Below, one piece after another: positions 25,294 to 36,900 of a stretch of 64,000 nucleotides of DNA. The position numbers and the translations under genes are program-made. Position 1 is the first letter of the stretch. Every line of letters begins with the position of its first letter. The stretch is from positions 16,492,001 through 16,556,000 of the forward strand of contig NC_046675.1 in assembly GCF_003369915.1 (NCBI RefSeq), in the 5' to 3' direction. The stretch comes from Drosophila miranda (Eukaryota; Arthropoda; Insecta; Diptera; Drosophilidae). The notes under the pieces are model-generated. The model was not told the origin of the DNA and did not search any database. It worked only from the letters and a program-made list of their open reading frames with translations.

Positions 25294-27945
25294 ATGTTGC
25301 CCTACCTTGCTGCCAGCTGCTTGCTGCTGGCTCTAAGCGGCCTGCAGCCAACGACCGCGGCCATCCACAAACGGAGCGGTGCCAACGCGGCCAACGGGCT
25401 GGGAGAGGAGTCAGCGAGCACCGCCCACTCCCACTCAAAGCATGCGCCTAATCCGGCAGGGAGCGTCGAGAACACGGACCTCTTGGATAAATTGAGCTGG
25501 AAGTGCGCCAACAATGCGAGCTGTCTGTACGGCGTTGCCAATGGGATCATGGCCTCGTACCGACGGGGCGAAACCATCAAGCTGGGACTCTTCGACCTGG
25601 TCAGGCTCCCCGACCTGGACGCAACACACAAGCACAAGTGGGGCACTGGCCGAGGACTGGCCAGCTTCATGGACTTTGTCAGTGGCAATGCCGTGCGGGT
25701 GCCCGTTGGCCCCATGGTGTTTAGTGTGCAGCGATCGGAAGACGACACTGATTACATTGAGGTGGCGCTCCTGAAGAAGGCCTCCAGCGGCACAGGTAAT
25801 GAATGACAGGAACCCAATCAACACTTGACATATGTACTCGTACATGTGTTTGACAACCAAACAAACAAAATTTAGCTCTGTTCGAGAGCCATCACCAGCT
25901 GCTCCCACTTGGCATGCAACCCGCTTTCCAGTTAACGACAGGCTACATATGTCACAACACTTTAGGCTTCCGACCCAGACCCTGCCTGAGTTAAAAACTT
26001 GGCAGAAACCTCTATTACATTGCCTACTGCATATCAATGAAATTGGCAGCCCAAACTGTCATTATTTATCCTCATTTAGACCGACGTTCGATACACATTA
26101 GACTCAGGATCCCATCAATCATATCACATCACATCACATAACATCAGAGAACAAGCCAATCCAGTCCTGTTCTCTGTCGTACTATTACGTATACGTACCG
26201 TAGCCATTACGGCCATAAAGCATAAAACGTGTCTTGTTTCTCAAATCCAACTACAGGGCGGCTGCAGGGCAACGGCGGTGGAGGTCTGCTTGGTGGCGGA
26301 GGTGGCAGCGGCCTTGGAGGCGGCGGTAACGGGGGAGGCGGCCTACTAAGTGGACTAGGAGGTGGCGATAGCGGAGGTGGGGGTGGAGGTGGAGGAGTCT
26401 TACGCCGACGACATCAGCACCAGGACAAGAAGCAGTTCCAGATGCTCATACCCATGTATCTGGCAGCGACAACTTTTGGTTGGACAATGGTGGCCGCCAA
26501 GGCGGTGGGTCTGCTCACTCTGAAGGCTCTAATCCTATCAAAAATCGCATTTGTCGTGGCCGCTATAGTCCTGATCAAGAAGCTGATGGATAATGCCAGT
26601 GAAAAGTGAGTCTGCCAATCTTTTAACAAGTCTCTTTACCTAGTCCGACTTTGATTTTACTAGGATGATGTATCAGTTTCCGGAGCAAACCCCCTATATG
26701 ATGCCTTATGGAATGGACTATGGTGGTCTTCATGGCGGCGATATCTCTCCAGAGATGTATCCAGGCTCGCTGCATCATCTAGCGATGGCCGGCGGCGGCC
26801 AGCTGCCCGGTCATCCTGGCCTGGAGAGCCTCAGCGCCGAGAGTCATCTGCACTCACAGGTCTCCAGCGACGGCAGCAACCACACCCAGGTGCTGGCAGC
26901 TCTGGGCGGTCTCGGCGGCCTGGGCCATAAAATCAAACGTGAGGACTCTTGGATGGCGAAGAGTAAGTGTAAGTTGATGCAGTCCTCTCGCTTTTCCAGA
27001 TAGCCATGGGTATGGGTTGGGGTGGTCCTAAGTGGTCGCGGCGCCATACCAGATATCGTGGGCGACGTCCAGCCTATTCTTCCCTCGCTAAAATGAACAC
27101 TTTCAATACGTTGGCGGAAGCTGCTGTGGCGGCCGAGGCCAGCATAGAGGACGACTATGAGGATGATGACTGAGCAGTGTATTTATCTATTTTATTTTTT
27201 TCTTGGCACGCGCACTTGCTGTATTTTGGGATGGTGTCCTGTCCAAAGCACTCTCTGCGGATCACAAAGTCAAAGCACAAACATTTTCCGCAGAGAACTT
27301 ATTTCTAAAATGCGTTATTCACATTTCCCATTATATGGTTTTGGATATATGTATTTCGACTTCCCCCTAAAATTTGAGGTGTTTTCCACTATGAATTGCA
27401 TACTTTTCAAGCGTATGGAGTGTTCAATGCGTCTCGTGTCAAAAGTCTTTTCTATGTTCCTGGCATATCTAGAACAGAAAGTGTTAGAAATGAATGAAAC
27501 TTTAATTCAAATCAACAGAAACACACTCACACCTCAATGAAAGCTGAGTTTCCTGAAAATATAGTCACTGAATGGAGTCTTTAAAAGGCGAATGTGTACA
27601 CACTGGCCTCTATGTGTCTGTGGAAATCGTTGCATACTTCGCAGCTGACAGAAAATCTTAATTGAAAATAAATAATGGAGGCAACTGGAACGATTTTCTC
27701 CGTCTCTAATACTTTTTAGCTCTTAGGAGACACTCGGGATAGAGTTTCTAGGGGTGTGATTATCACACCTGGGCACGCCCTGATATACTGCATTTTTCTC
27801 CGCTACCGATGGCCAACTATTTGCACTCAAGAAAGCAGAAAAACTCTGATTAAATATCTCATCTGTGTATGTTGCAGCCAATCCAGTCAGGCGGCCACTC
27901 ATCTATAACTACGTCCAGCCGCACATGCCCTACTACCGCTCCTGA
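25294..27945 (+). CDS. Osi24: Osiris family protein, Osi24 by position
   Basis: Main model: exons 25294-25795, 26257-26605, 26664-26962 and 27878-27945, giving 405 residues; all junctions are GT-AG and in frame. Residues 1-22 are a signal peptide (MLPYLAASCLLLALSGLQPT and on), cysteines at 71 and 77 form the two-cysteine segment, exon 2 opens with a Gly-rich block (about 168-215) and a basic cluster RRRHQHQDKK, then the hydrophobic DUF1676-type segment. Exon 3 is Met/Tyr/His/Gly-rich. The last exon gives a Tyr- and Pro-rich tail ending PHMPYYRS. A second, proximal terminal exon (27004-27173) is listed separately. It is the only plus-strand gene in the window, divergent from Osi5 and convergent with Osi4. 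The Gly-rich insert between the cysteine segment and the membrane module is unusual for the family. The symbol rests on position. Confidence 0.78.
26186..26197. repeat. 12-bp palindrome TACGTATACGTA in Osi24 intron 1
   Basis: Identical to the core of the 14-bp palindrome upstream of Osi6 (12753-12766). It lies 59 bp before Osi24 exon 2. Confidence 0.55.
27004..27173 (+). other. Osi24: Alternative proximal terminal exon of Osi24
   Basis: An open frame of 55 codons plus stop lies directly after exon 3. It runs through MGMGWGGPKWSRRH, an Arg/Tyr-rich part and an Ala/Glu-rich part to an acidic end EDDYEDDD. It fits in phase 1 to exon 3 through the acceptor AG at 27002-27003. From the donor at 26939 (GTGAGG) the intron would be 65 nt, normal for Drosophila, giving 431 residues. 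From the main donor at 26963 it would be only 41 nt. If the stronger-looking CAG at 26997-26999 is used instead, the frame stops after about ten codons. It would be mutually exclusive with the exon at 27878. Confidence 0.5.
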
Positions 27946-28693
27946 GGCGATGATTAGGCAATTAGTGCAGCTGTTGGCCCGCCCACCCCAATGCCCGCTA
28001 CCAAAGACCGTAGACGCGTCGACCAGGAGGAGGAGGAGGTGAGGAGAAGGTTGTTCTGCTGCCATAGGAGGAACAGCGGACGTGACAAGCGATTGCGAAA
28101 CATGAGGGATCCCACTCGCCCGGCCACGTGGAGTGCTTTAGGCTGCTTTTAATTTAATGAGCTTATTTATTGTTATTATTTATTATTTATTGATTTGTTC
28201 TTAATTTAGTGAAACCTAGCGCACACATTTAGTCTAGTTCAATGTCTCTGTAATTAGCAATCAAATGCTACAAAAACTAAAAAAAAACATTAAAGAATGG
28301 AGCACAAAGTTGTTCAGAAATTAAAATGATTCGGGTATAATTTTTATTTATGCAATAAATATTAATAAATAAATGCGTTAAAGTAAGTATAAATAAATTA
28401 CAAATGAGAGAATGAGCATCATTGAGAAAACACACAGAGGGAAAGTAAGTGAAAAGAGAGTGAAGAAAGAGCGCAATTGTGCAGAAGGAAGAGAGAAAGT
28501 GGAGAAAGCACAAACTACCTACCATGTAGAGATACAAGCAGAGAAAGATTCAAAGGGGTAGATGGAGACACAGAGAGAGCATGAGAAAAGTTTCCCTAAG
28601 CCGTCAGGAAAGTGCTGTTAAGCAGAAAACCCAATTTAGTTCATTCCTGATCTAATAACATAAATAACAATTTAATTGCAGTTGAACTACTAC
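27174..28693. other. Osi24 last intron and convergent 3' region of Osi24 and Osi4
   Basis: 27174-27877 lies between the two alternative last exons of Osi24, with an AATAAA-type signal near 27669 that could end the short isoform. 27946-28693 is the shared 3' flank of the convergent genes Osi24 and Osi4, AT-rich around 28.15-28.4 kb with several AATAAA hexamers. No other gene seen. Confidence 0.55.
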
Positions 28694-28694
28694 T

Positions 28695-28700
28695 TTTATT
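28695..28700 (-). terminator. Poly(A) signal overlapping the Osi4 stop codon
   Basis: Minus-strand AATAAA spans the last two bases of the final Gln codon, the TAA stop (28698-28696) and one base beyond. If used, the 3' UTR would be only some 15-25 nt. Confidence 0.55.
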
Positions 28701-29864
28701 GCGTCACCTTGGCCGGCTGCTGTGCGCTGTAGGCCATGTCCTGGGCGTGGGACTCCTGCTGGTGCTGCACCTCTTTCGCCAGAATATCGGCCGGCACATC
28801 TACCAGGCCCTCCACGAAGCCGTCGAAGGCACGCGCCCAGCCGGAGCTGTAGCTGTCGTGGTGGGAGGGCACCTCGACAATCGTCTTCTTGCTGGAAAGA
28901 AGCTTCTTCAGCGATATAATGACCGCCAGCAGCAGGGCAATCTTTGACACAATTAGAGCCTTTCCGGCCAGCAGGAATAAACCCTTAAGCAGTAAGGCGC
29001 CGACCATGCCCGTCTTGGCCGCCATCATCATGAGCATGGGACCCATGTTCTTCATCTTGCCGCGACCCTCCTGTAGTGCCTCTAGGGGCCGCACGGAGAC
29101 GCCAATATTGAGGCTGCCCTCCGGATCGCTGTTCATCACAAAGTCGGCATTGTCCGTGAACTTGTAGCGCAGCGAACGTGACCGGATGTACTTCCACATT
29201 TTGTTGGCCATCAGCAGGGCAAACGTCTCCTCATCGGAGCCCATGGAACGTGCCAGCAACTGGTTGACCTCCGGGTCATCTGGTACCATCGAAATGTTCC
29301 TACGGATGCGACAATACAGCTAATGGGACACTCGTCAGCCTCCCACCACCCAACACCCACTTACCAGTTCTCCGTGACCTTTACTCGGTCGCCCAAGTCC
29401 AAGCGAGTGTTCAGGTACAGGTGATTCATAACAATGGACATCTTGATCATCCTGCAGGCACGGTCATCCTCTTGCCTGCAGTTCTGTTTCAGCTTGGCCA
29501 GCAGAAAATCCTCGATGTTCCGCCGCTCATCATCGGTTATCTGGAATGATCGGAAATGGGGCTTAATGGGGGGACAATGGATGAAGTTTGGCTGCAGGCT
29601 ATCTTGTGGTTGTCCATTCTGTTCTTCCTTTGAGTGCACAAGAGATGAAATTCCGATAAAACAAAATGGTCCTCCACTGACTTTGGATTTGGCTTCTTAT
29701 TTAGAGGGAAAACTTGTATCCTTGTCACTGGCAATTAATGCCCAATGTTATCGCGGAACTTTCCTGGACCTTACCGTGAGGGTGCCATCCCTTCGCTTGC
29801 TGCCTCTGGCCGATACGAGGACGAGGAAGAACGCCAGCAGCGTGCAGACCTTTAATGTTTGCAT
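28696..29864 (-). CDS. Osi4: Osiris family protein, Osi4 by position
   Basis: Three exons on the minus strand, 29864-29775, 29540-29365 and 29299-28696, give 289 residues. The introns (234 nt, phase 0; 65 nt, phase 2) have clean donors (GTAAGG, GTAAGT) and acceptors (TTCCAG, CGTAG). Residues 1-19 form a signal peptide (MQTLKVCTLLAFFLVLVSA). A predicted helical stretch carries cysteines 51 and 59. Exon 3 contains a charged region, a Lys/Met-rich start GKMKNMG, the long hydrophobic DUF1676-type segment with LKKLLSSKK after it, and AQDMAYSAQQ near the end, a good AQ-x-x-AY motif. Unlike its neighbours it has no intron before the hydrophobic module. The ATG at 29864 begins the signal peptide; an open frame upstream has no signal. 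The symbol is from position next to Osi24 and Osi3. Confidence 0.82.
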
Positions 29865-30144
29865 GGCTCGGACCTCTTCTCTGTCTTTTGTTTTGTTTCG
29901 GTTATATGTTTTTCTTTGTTTTCGGATAGCACTAAAGTTGTCTGCCACTTATTGTCTTTACATATAGTCGTATTTGGTATATCCTGGCTTTATCCTTTCA
30001 GCACTGAAACACACACACTCTCAACACACACAACGCCCGCGTCTACGCTCTGCTCTTTAATGTCACGCCGTCTGCTGCTCTGCTGCTGTTGACATCGTCG
30101 TCTTGATAGAAAACCTAATGCGAATTTTCCGCCAGTGACTTCGA

Positions 30145-30152
30145 TTTTATAT
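30145..30152 (-). promoter_or_regulatory. TATA box, probably of Osi4
   Basis: ATATAAAA on the minus strand, about 280 bp upstream of the Osi4 ATG. A start some 30 bp downstream would fall in GCATTAG near 30118, giving a leader of about 250 nt. Confidence 0.45.
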
Positions 30153-32303
30153 GAAAAGCGACCAAAAGCATTGCAAACACAAAACAGGCCTCTGCCAAAG
30201 CCAGTGCCAGCGACGCCGGCGATTGTTTTTGTAGGCAACTGTCGACTGTCGTTGAAGTTGTTGATGCTGCTGGCTGAAACTGGTCCCCAAAAGACGTGAG
30301 AGCCTTGGCCTCAGCCTCAGCCATAGCTAGAGCCACCAGACCATGGACAAACGGACCAATGGACGCGCTCGTTTGGCCAGTTTCGGGAAATTCTGCTCAG
30401 TTTCTGGGAAGCTGCTACTTTATGGCCTTGTCTCTGAACAAAGCATGGCACAGGCCCAGGCCACTTCTGGATTTGTTTTTGCTCGACGACAAGTTCTCTT
30501 CTGCTTTTGTTGTCTTTGCCGCGTGGGTTGTCAAGAAAAACAAAGACAGCGGAAAGTAAACTTCAGACCTAATTCCCAACAACAAAGAGGCCAATTTTCC
30601 CACACACAGGGAAAGAGAGTGAGAGAGGGAGAGAGAGAGAAAGATAGGGGGAAGGGAAACCAGACTGCAATTGAAGACACGCATGCCAACATGAAAACTT
30701 TTTAGTGGTTCCAATTAGTCAAAGGTTCGCCATTCCACATAAAGCAGAGAGTAAGACAGTGGAGCAGTAGAAGAGAGAGAAATTTAAAAATTCTAAATTA
30801 AATTCAACCATTAAAAATACCTAAATTCGATACAGATAAAATGAATTAAGTTTGAGTTCTTTATCCGCATTCTGGTAGCCATTAGCGACAGACTGAAAAT
30901 TGTATGCATGAACCTCTGTTCCTCTGCCCATCTTATCTGTGGGGATGTCTCGTGGGAAAAGCTCGTGTTATTTTACCCATTGCTCTGTGGCCACCCACGC
31001 CCACCCTGGGACCGCCCTTTGTCGCTACCAATTTCAGTCAGCCACATGCGAGCCGGTCCCCGTTATGGCCACAGCGGGCAGCATGTACAAGCGCCTTTTG
31101 CTTTCAGCCGGGAAAGATTAAGAGTAAAGAGGAAATAATTTATAGCATTTATTACAGTTTCCACAATCGCCAGCGAGAAAGGGCGGAGCGCCGTGGCACC
31201 CCAACAGGTGCTCCGTCCGCTGGCCATTTATCGAGCAAATTTCCATCCATTTTCATGCCAAGACCACAAAGTTATTGCACACACCGAAAATTGGCAGTCA
31301 GCCGCAAGAGGTGTTTAATTTTCCGCAGCGCTGGAAGTAGGCTAGTGTGGACCGTGCTCGACAAAAGTGGGGCGACAGGCCACGAACGTTGGCGGAGGGA
31401 GTGGGGCACAGTGGCACAAACCGCTATGCGATCTGTCCATAAGCCGTTGCCTGTGCTGCGCTGCGCTGTTCTGCTCTCCTGGCACATGTGCCCGGCGATC
31501 GTTGTATCTTTTTTATGTTTTTGTTGCATCTTTGTGTGGCTCAAATATCAAACCGCACCTAAATCACAAATGCGTCCGCCCAATCCAGTTGCCGCAGCAG
31601 GCACTTCTCCTTCTCGGCCTGCTCTGGCCACAGGCAGAGAGTCATAACAATTTCTCAACAGCAGTCGCCTGCCTGCCGGCCGCCGGGACGCTTTCTTTTG
31701 GAAAATGTGGTCCAGTCGACTCCTCCGACGGTGTCGACGAGTGCGGAGCGTTGACAGCGCCAGACAGTGGCAGGCAGCAGCCCGCCAATACCCCTAAATT
31801 GGTTTTGGCTCTGGCATTGACTTTGAACTACCAGTTCTAAAGTTGGCCAAGACTGAGCAGCCGGGACGAGAGGAGTTCGATTAGTATCACCATTTTGAAG
31901 GGAAGTTTCATTGGAATTAATCTAATTTTTTAATTGGATCTCCAACAAGAATCTCTTGCTGTTGCATAGAATATTCCTCTTAAGATCCTGAAATTTCAAC
32001 ATATTCTTCAATACAGAACTCATAATTATTTGTATACAGAGACGATGGAGCAGCCCTCGCGTGTCCAAAGAAAAATAGAAAAAAAACACGCCAGGCCACT
32101 TTTCCTCAGTTTTCTCGCCTCGGTATTTCATTGCCTTAATTAAAAGCTGCATTTTATTTGTAGCAACTTCAAAGCCAGTAAAAGCAGAGCGAGTGCAGAA
32201 TTTGGAAAAACATTTCGCAGTGAAATTTTTACCATTAATTAAAAGGCCCCTCCCCCCCTCCTACTCTTACTAGACGCCACCGATTTTCCATTTAAAGTTT
32301 AGT
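30153..32303. other. Intergenic region Osi4-Osi3, no gene accepted
   Basis: Upstream region of Osi4 and 3' flank of Osi3. It contains a GA-rich run (about 30614-30647, GAGAGAGGGAGAGAGAGAG type) and a 247-codon ATG-initiated frame at 30904-31647 on the plus strand. That frame has no domain, signal peptide or recognisable similarity, so I do not call it a gene. Confidence 0.55.
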
Positions 32304-32309
32304 TTTATT
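32304..32309 (-). terminator. Poly(A) signal of Osi3
   Basis: AATAAA on the minus strand about 90 nt downstream of the Osi3 stop codon. Confidence 0.55.
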
Positions 32310-32399
32310 TACAATTATCGTAATAAATATTCTTATAGGAATGCAACAAGGCCGAGGGCCAAATAAATAACAACATGTGGACAGTGCTCGGATCCACAT

Positions 32400-33941
32400 T
32401 TAGCTCTTCTGTGGCTGCTGCTGTTGGGGCTCGGCGGCAATGTCCTTGCCGGTGTTGCGGCCGTAGTAGCCATTGTAGGCCGCCTCCTGCGGATCGCCGA
32501 AGCTGACGGAGTTGCCGCCCACCTGCTGCTGCTGCTGCTGGCCCTGGTAGCTCTTGCTGTAGTAGTCAGTGTAGGGCTTGGCGAAACTGGGCTCCTGGCG
32601 ATAGGGGAAGGATCCAGGTGCTCCGTGGCCGCCCCCCTCGAAGTGCTCATGGTGATGGTAGTACGTGGCCGCACCGACTCCCTGTGGCGTGTATTCGGGG
32701 AAAGTGTTCTTGCTGCCGAAGAGGCCGGACAGGCCGCCGCCGAAACCACCGCCAACTCCGCCTGGTGGTCGGCAAAGTTTGAAGTATGCGAAGAGGCCGG
32801 GCAGGATGATGGCAGCGAGACCGAGGATCTTCTTCAGACCAGCAATGCCCAGAATGAAGGGCAGGAAAAGGAGCAGCTTCAGCTTGAAGATCTTCAGCAC
32901 CAACAGCAGGGGAATAATCATCTTCTTTAGCTTCTTGCGGGCTGCACAGAAAAGGGGAAAAAGGGTCGAGAAAGTTGATTAGCGGCCGGCAGTCAGAATT
33001 AATATTTAATGTTTTAGAGGACTTACAGAAGGCACCCGCGCGCTTGTTCTCAACGACATCCAGTTCATCATCAATGTCGTTGCCAATGAAGCGGGCCTCG
33101 TAGCGGCCAGCCTCGGTCAGCTCCTCGGGCCACTCAACCTCCAGCGCCGTGGACTTGATGAATCTGTAGCAAGAGCAAGAGGATGGAAACGTGCCAGAGA
33201 ATTGGAATTTGCATTTTCATAAAAATCTCATATTTTATGCATAAGCTTGGGCGACTTTGACCAGCGACCCAAATTAATTTGCATCCGGCATGGGTCGGCC
33301 ACGAGCCGTAGTCATTTGGTTAATTGTGACAGCTTACCGTTCGGCCCGACGGAGGGCGAATTTTACCAGCAAATTCCAGTCGTCATCCTCGCCACGCGGC
33401 TCCTCGGAGTACTCGAAGGGCTCCTGCAGCAGGGAACGCTGCTGGGTCTCAGGCAGACGCACGACGCGAGCAAAGTCCGAGAGGCTGTGGAAACGAGTTG
33501 GTGTTCAGTGAGTCAGCTAGAAAGTGAATCAGTCAAGATTGTCCATCCTTACCGGTACTGATCTCTGTAGAAAATCTCATCGAACGTATTGAGGGCTTGG
33601 GTCTTGAAGCACTCGGAGAGATCGCCGCCCAAACAGTTGCTGTTGGTGCGCGCCAGATACGGATCGTTGTCGTTGCCTCCCAGACCAAAGATGCTCAAAA
33701 TGGAAGAGCGACCACGCTCCTCACCCACTCCGGCCGGACCAGTCTGCGACTGCTGCTGCTGGAACTGCAGCGTCTGTGGCTGTTGCTGGATTTGTTGAGG
33801 CTGTAGTTGCGGCTGCGGCGCATACACCTGCTGGATGTTGTTCGAAGACTGTTGATCGGGCAGGCGGAGACCTTCGCCGGCCACCAGGCCCATGCCGACT
33901 GCGCCGACTATGGCCAGCAAGGCGAGAGCTCTCATTGCCAT
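32400..33941 (-). CDS. Osi3: Osiris family protein, Osi3
   Basis: Four exons on the minus strand, 33941-33553, 33484-33338, 33163-33027 and 32941-32400, give 404 residues. The introns (68, 174 and 85 nt; phases 2, 2 and 1) all have consensus GTAAG donors. The ATG at 33941 lies two bases after a good acceptor (TTTCAG), so a non-coding first exon upstream is likely; a second ATG two codons on would also serve. A signal peptide follows (about residues 1-22), then a Gln/Pro-rich stretch of about 55 residues, the cysteine pair at about 103 and 111, an acidic region, the basic start of exon 4 (RKKLKK, from 226), the hydrophobic DUF1676-type segment, and a Gly/Tyr/His-rich tail with AYNGYYG. The Gln-rich block is unusual for an Osiris protein. 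The symbol is from position between Osi4 and Osi2. Confidence 0.82.
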
Positions 33942-36900
33942 GGCTGAAAGCAGGAGAAGACACAGTTTTAGACACGTCCGTTGGCACCAAGCCAACAATA
34001 ATTGTTGTTGACGTCTCCTCAACCGATGTATAAACAATTTTCGTTCGTTTAATTGACACTGAACCGGTAAAACAGCGTCAGCCGAAGTTTTCTCTATCAC
34101 TCTCAACGTTCGATTATGTTTGACTCTTCGATTTTATCACGCTACGCCAAAACAACTCGAATGAAACCTGACTCCGAAATCCAAACTTTTTTTGGCAACT
34201 TTTACACTCAGACCAGACCATTATCTGCTCAGTGGTTTAACGGATCGCATCGGCTTTCTGACTCACAGCTGACACACTTCTCAGCGGCGTGCAGGGGCGT
34301 GCAGGGGCCGGTCCGGCTGAGACTAAGACGATGGTTCATCTATAGCGCAGCTTCGGGCCAGCCTCTTAACGCTTACGCTTAGATGTAATAACTCTCGCTT
34401 TCAGCTCACGCTGCTCGAGCAGCTGCTTACTGCAAAGCTGCCACAAATTTCTCGCACTGAGCTTTCTGTGGCCGAAAAAAACTACACACAACACGAGTAC
34501 AGAAGAAAGCCACAAAACCGACACAGAGATGTAAGTTGGGTTCGTGACGAGCGCCCAAAGTGAAATGCAGGTCGAACCGGTTCTGTGCGCTTAACCCTTT
34601 GGCAGCAATGAGGCGGCAAATGCACGTAATTGAATTTTGTGTGAAAACGCATAAACAGCGGACCTAATGTGCTTTAAAAAGGTCCAAAAAAGTTTGGTCA
34701 GGCAGAAACCGTGCATTAAACCGTGCTTAATTTGATGCTCTTTCGTTGCGGACTATGGGCTAAATTGGGTTTATTTCCAAATTGCCATGTCTTCAACGTA
34801 CTTGGACACTTGTGCCATCGATGGATTCATGGCCCACTGTCGCCCGACGCCAACTGACTTCAAACACGAAACAGTTCGTTATGCTCCAGGGGCTCCTCAG
34901 GCGCCTAGTCTCGTTTGCTTTCGTTTCTCTCCTCCATTATGGGGGATGGCTACGAGTTTTTCGATTCACGCTCATCAGTGTGCCGATTGTTCGTCAATTG
35001 GAATGTAGCTTGGGTCGCATTGGTGGCCTTTTGAAGGGTCATCTCCATCTAATGGGGAAACCAAATGAGAGCAATGCTTTGTATTGGTTTTACCAACATT
35101 CTGCCACATAAATTTGCCACGAAACTATTATTTGATACTGATAAATTCATAGAAAATGTCACAATAATTCAACAGCTGTTGGAACTAGCACAAGGATGCG
35201 GAAACTAGTGCCATTAGGAAAACTTTTAATGTCGCAACTTTTCCGAGAACATTTCCTGTTATTATATTAGATTTGTGTAGAAAAGCGAGTAGGAAGCGTT
35301 TCCGCAACACGAAATGGTATTCGCTAGCTGGTCATTTCTACATCAGTTTTACATGAAATTTGGTAGCTGAAAGTATGCTACACTATTTTAGTGATGATGT
35401 CAAGTCCAGGTCTGTATCGTGTATTAACTACATTTGTAATTCGATGTCCCAACATGTAATCCCAACTAATCGTTCTCAAAATAATAAGATACGAGTCTCT
35501 AATAAATTTGTATGTGTAGGTATCCACCCAAGGGCTAGATGAAGGATTAAAGGTAAATTTCGGTTGCCCAATTCGCGTGGGGAGTATTGCTGAATTACTG
35601 AATAAATTAATGATTCATGGCCACATTTTCTTCAGTCAATGTACTGCGAATGTGATGTTGAAAGCAAATCCAAATTTTGGTCACTATGTCGTGTTTGTTT
35701 TATTTGTTTGGCTTTCGAATTTGCATTTGCCATCGAAGGTCAATGAAATGTGGACGGGTATTACAACACCATCTGAACGATATATGGAAATTATGGCTTT
35801 ATCGGTTTCCAGATAAATACAGCTCTCGGGCACAACTGTAAGGCCGCTTAAAACTGGTAATAATAACATATTACACTGCCATTTCGTCTTGACTTATTAC
35901 GCAATGCGCCTGACAGTTCATTTCACTTCACTTCACTTGGCTTTTCGCCGTTTTCACTGTTTGGTGTTTCGTTTACCTTTTGTTGTTTCCTATAAGCGCT
36001 TGAGGGTGGTTTATTTGGTTTATCCTTAACGGCTGACTTAAAGCGACTTTGCCTTTCTGCTGGCTTACAAGCGACTGTGCCGTGGCTGCTGGCCGGCAAA
36101 GATTTTATATGAAATGCGAGAAGTTGCAGAGGAGAGCAATCGCAGCAGCAGCAGCAGCAGAAGAAGTGGCAACAGGCAGAGCACCTCAAGACAACACGCA
36201 CAAAAAAAAGAGTCAAAAGACAATGGCCCAGACGCGTCGTCGGTTCCAGCACACAATGATGATGGTTGAGAGGCAGAGGAGCCCGAGCGATCAACACGCT
36301 CGAGCTTGAGGTAGGTTGGGGGTCGAGATACCCGATCGATGAGGGCTTGCTCTGTAGGTGTGCGACGTCAACGACTTGTGTCCGGCTGGGAGAGCGTTCG
36401 TGTGCCTTGAGAAAACCCCAAAAATTATTGTGGCGCACGTCGAGACCTTGGCTTTAATTTGAGTTTGATTTAAAGAGACAACACCGCCGCTGTCCGCTGT
36501 CGGGTGACTCATCCACACATGGATCGGCGGGAAAAGGTACGTCACTCCCTGCCAGGGATTATGTAATTTTCGACTGATTGCCACACAGGCAATGATTGCT
36601 TTTACTGAGCTCCGTTTTGCTGAACTGGTTTGCAAACGCCCACAAAAGAGGCGCCACAAACATTGCCAAAAGTCATGGCAAATGTGAACAAACTATGGAA
36701 ATGGCTGCATCAGCATACAAGTGTCTGTGTGCACCACATTGGCCGAAAGCTGGGGAGGGCTGTGGGGCAGTGGTGGCAGTGGCGTGATTACCGCTGGGAG
36801 CGGGAGCAACTGGTACTTGCAACCGGGAAAAGCCCCGAGACTCGCAACATTAATGTGGATTTTCCCGCATTTCGATGCTGTGGCAATCGCCGCCTCTGAG

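Noticed and set aside
25302-26037. Minus-strand frames opposite Osi24 exon 1
   Set aside because: Antisense shadows of a true exon that has a signal peptide and matching splice sites.
30904-31647. 247-codon ATG-initiated frame on the plus strand
   Set aside because: No domain, signal peptide, splice partners or familiar similarity; composition is like the flanking intergenic DNA. Could be revisited with RNA data.
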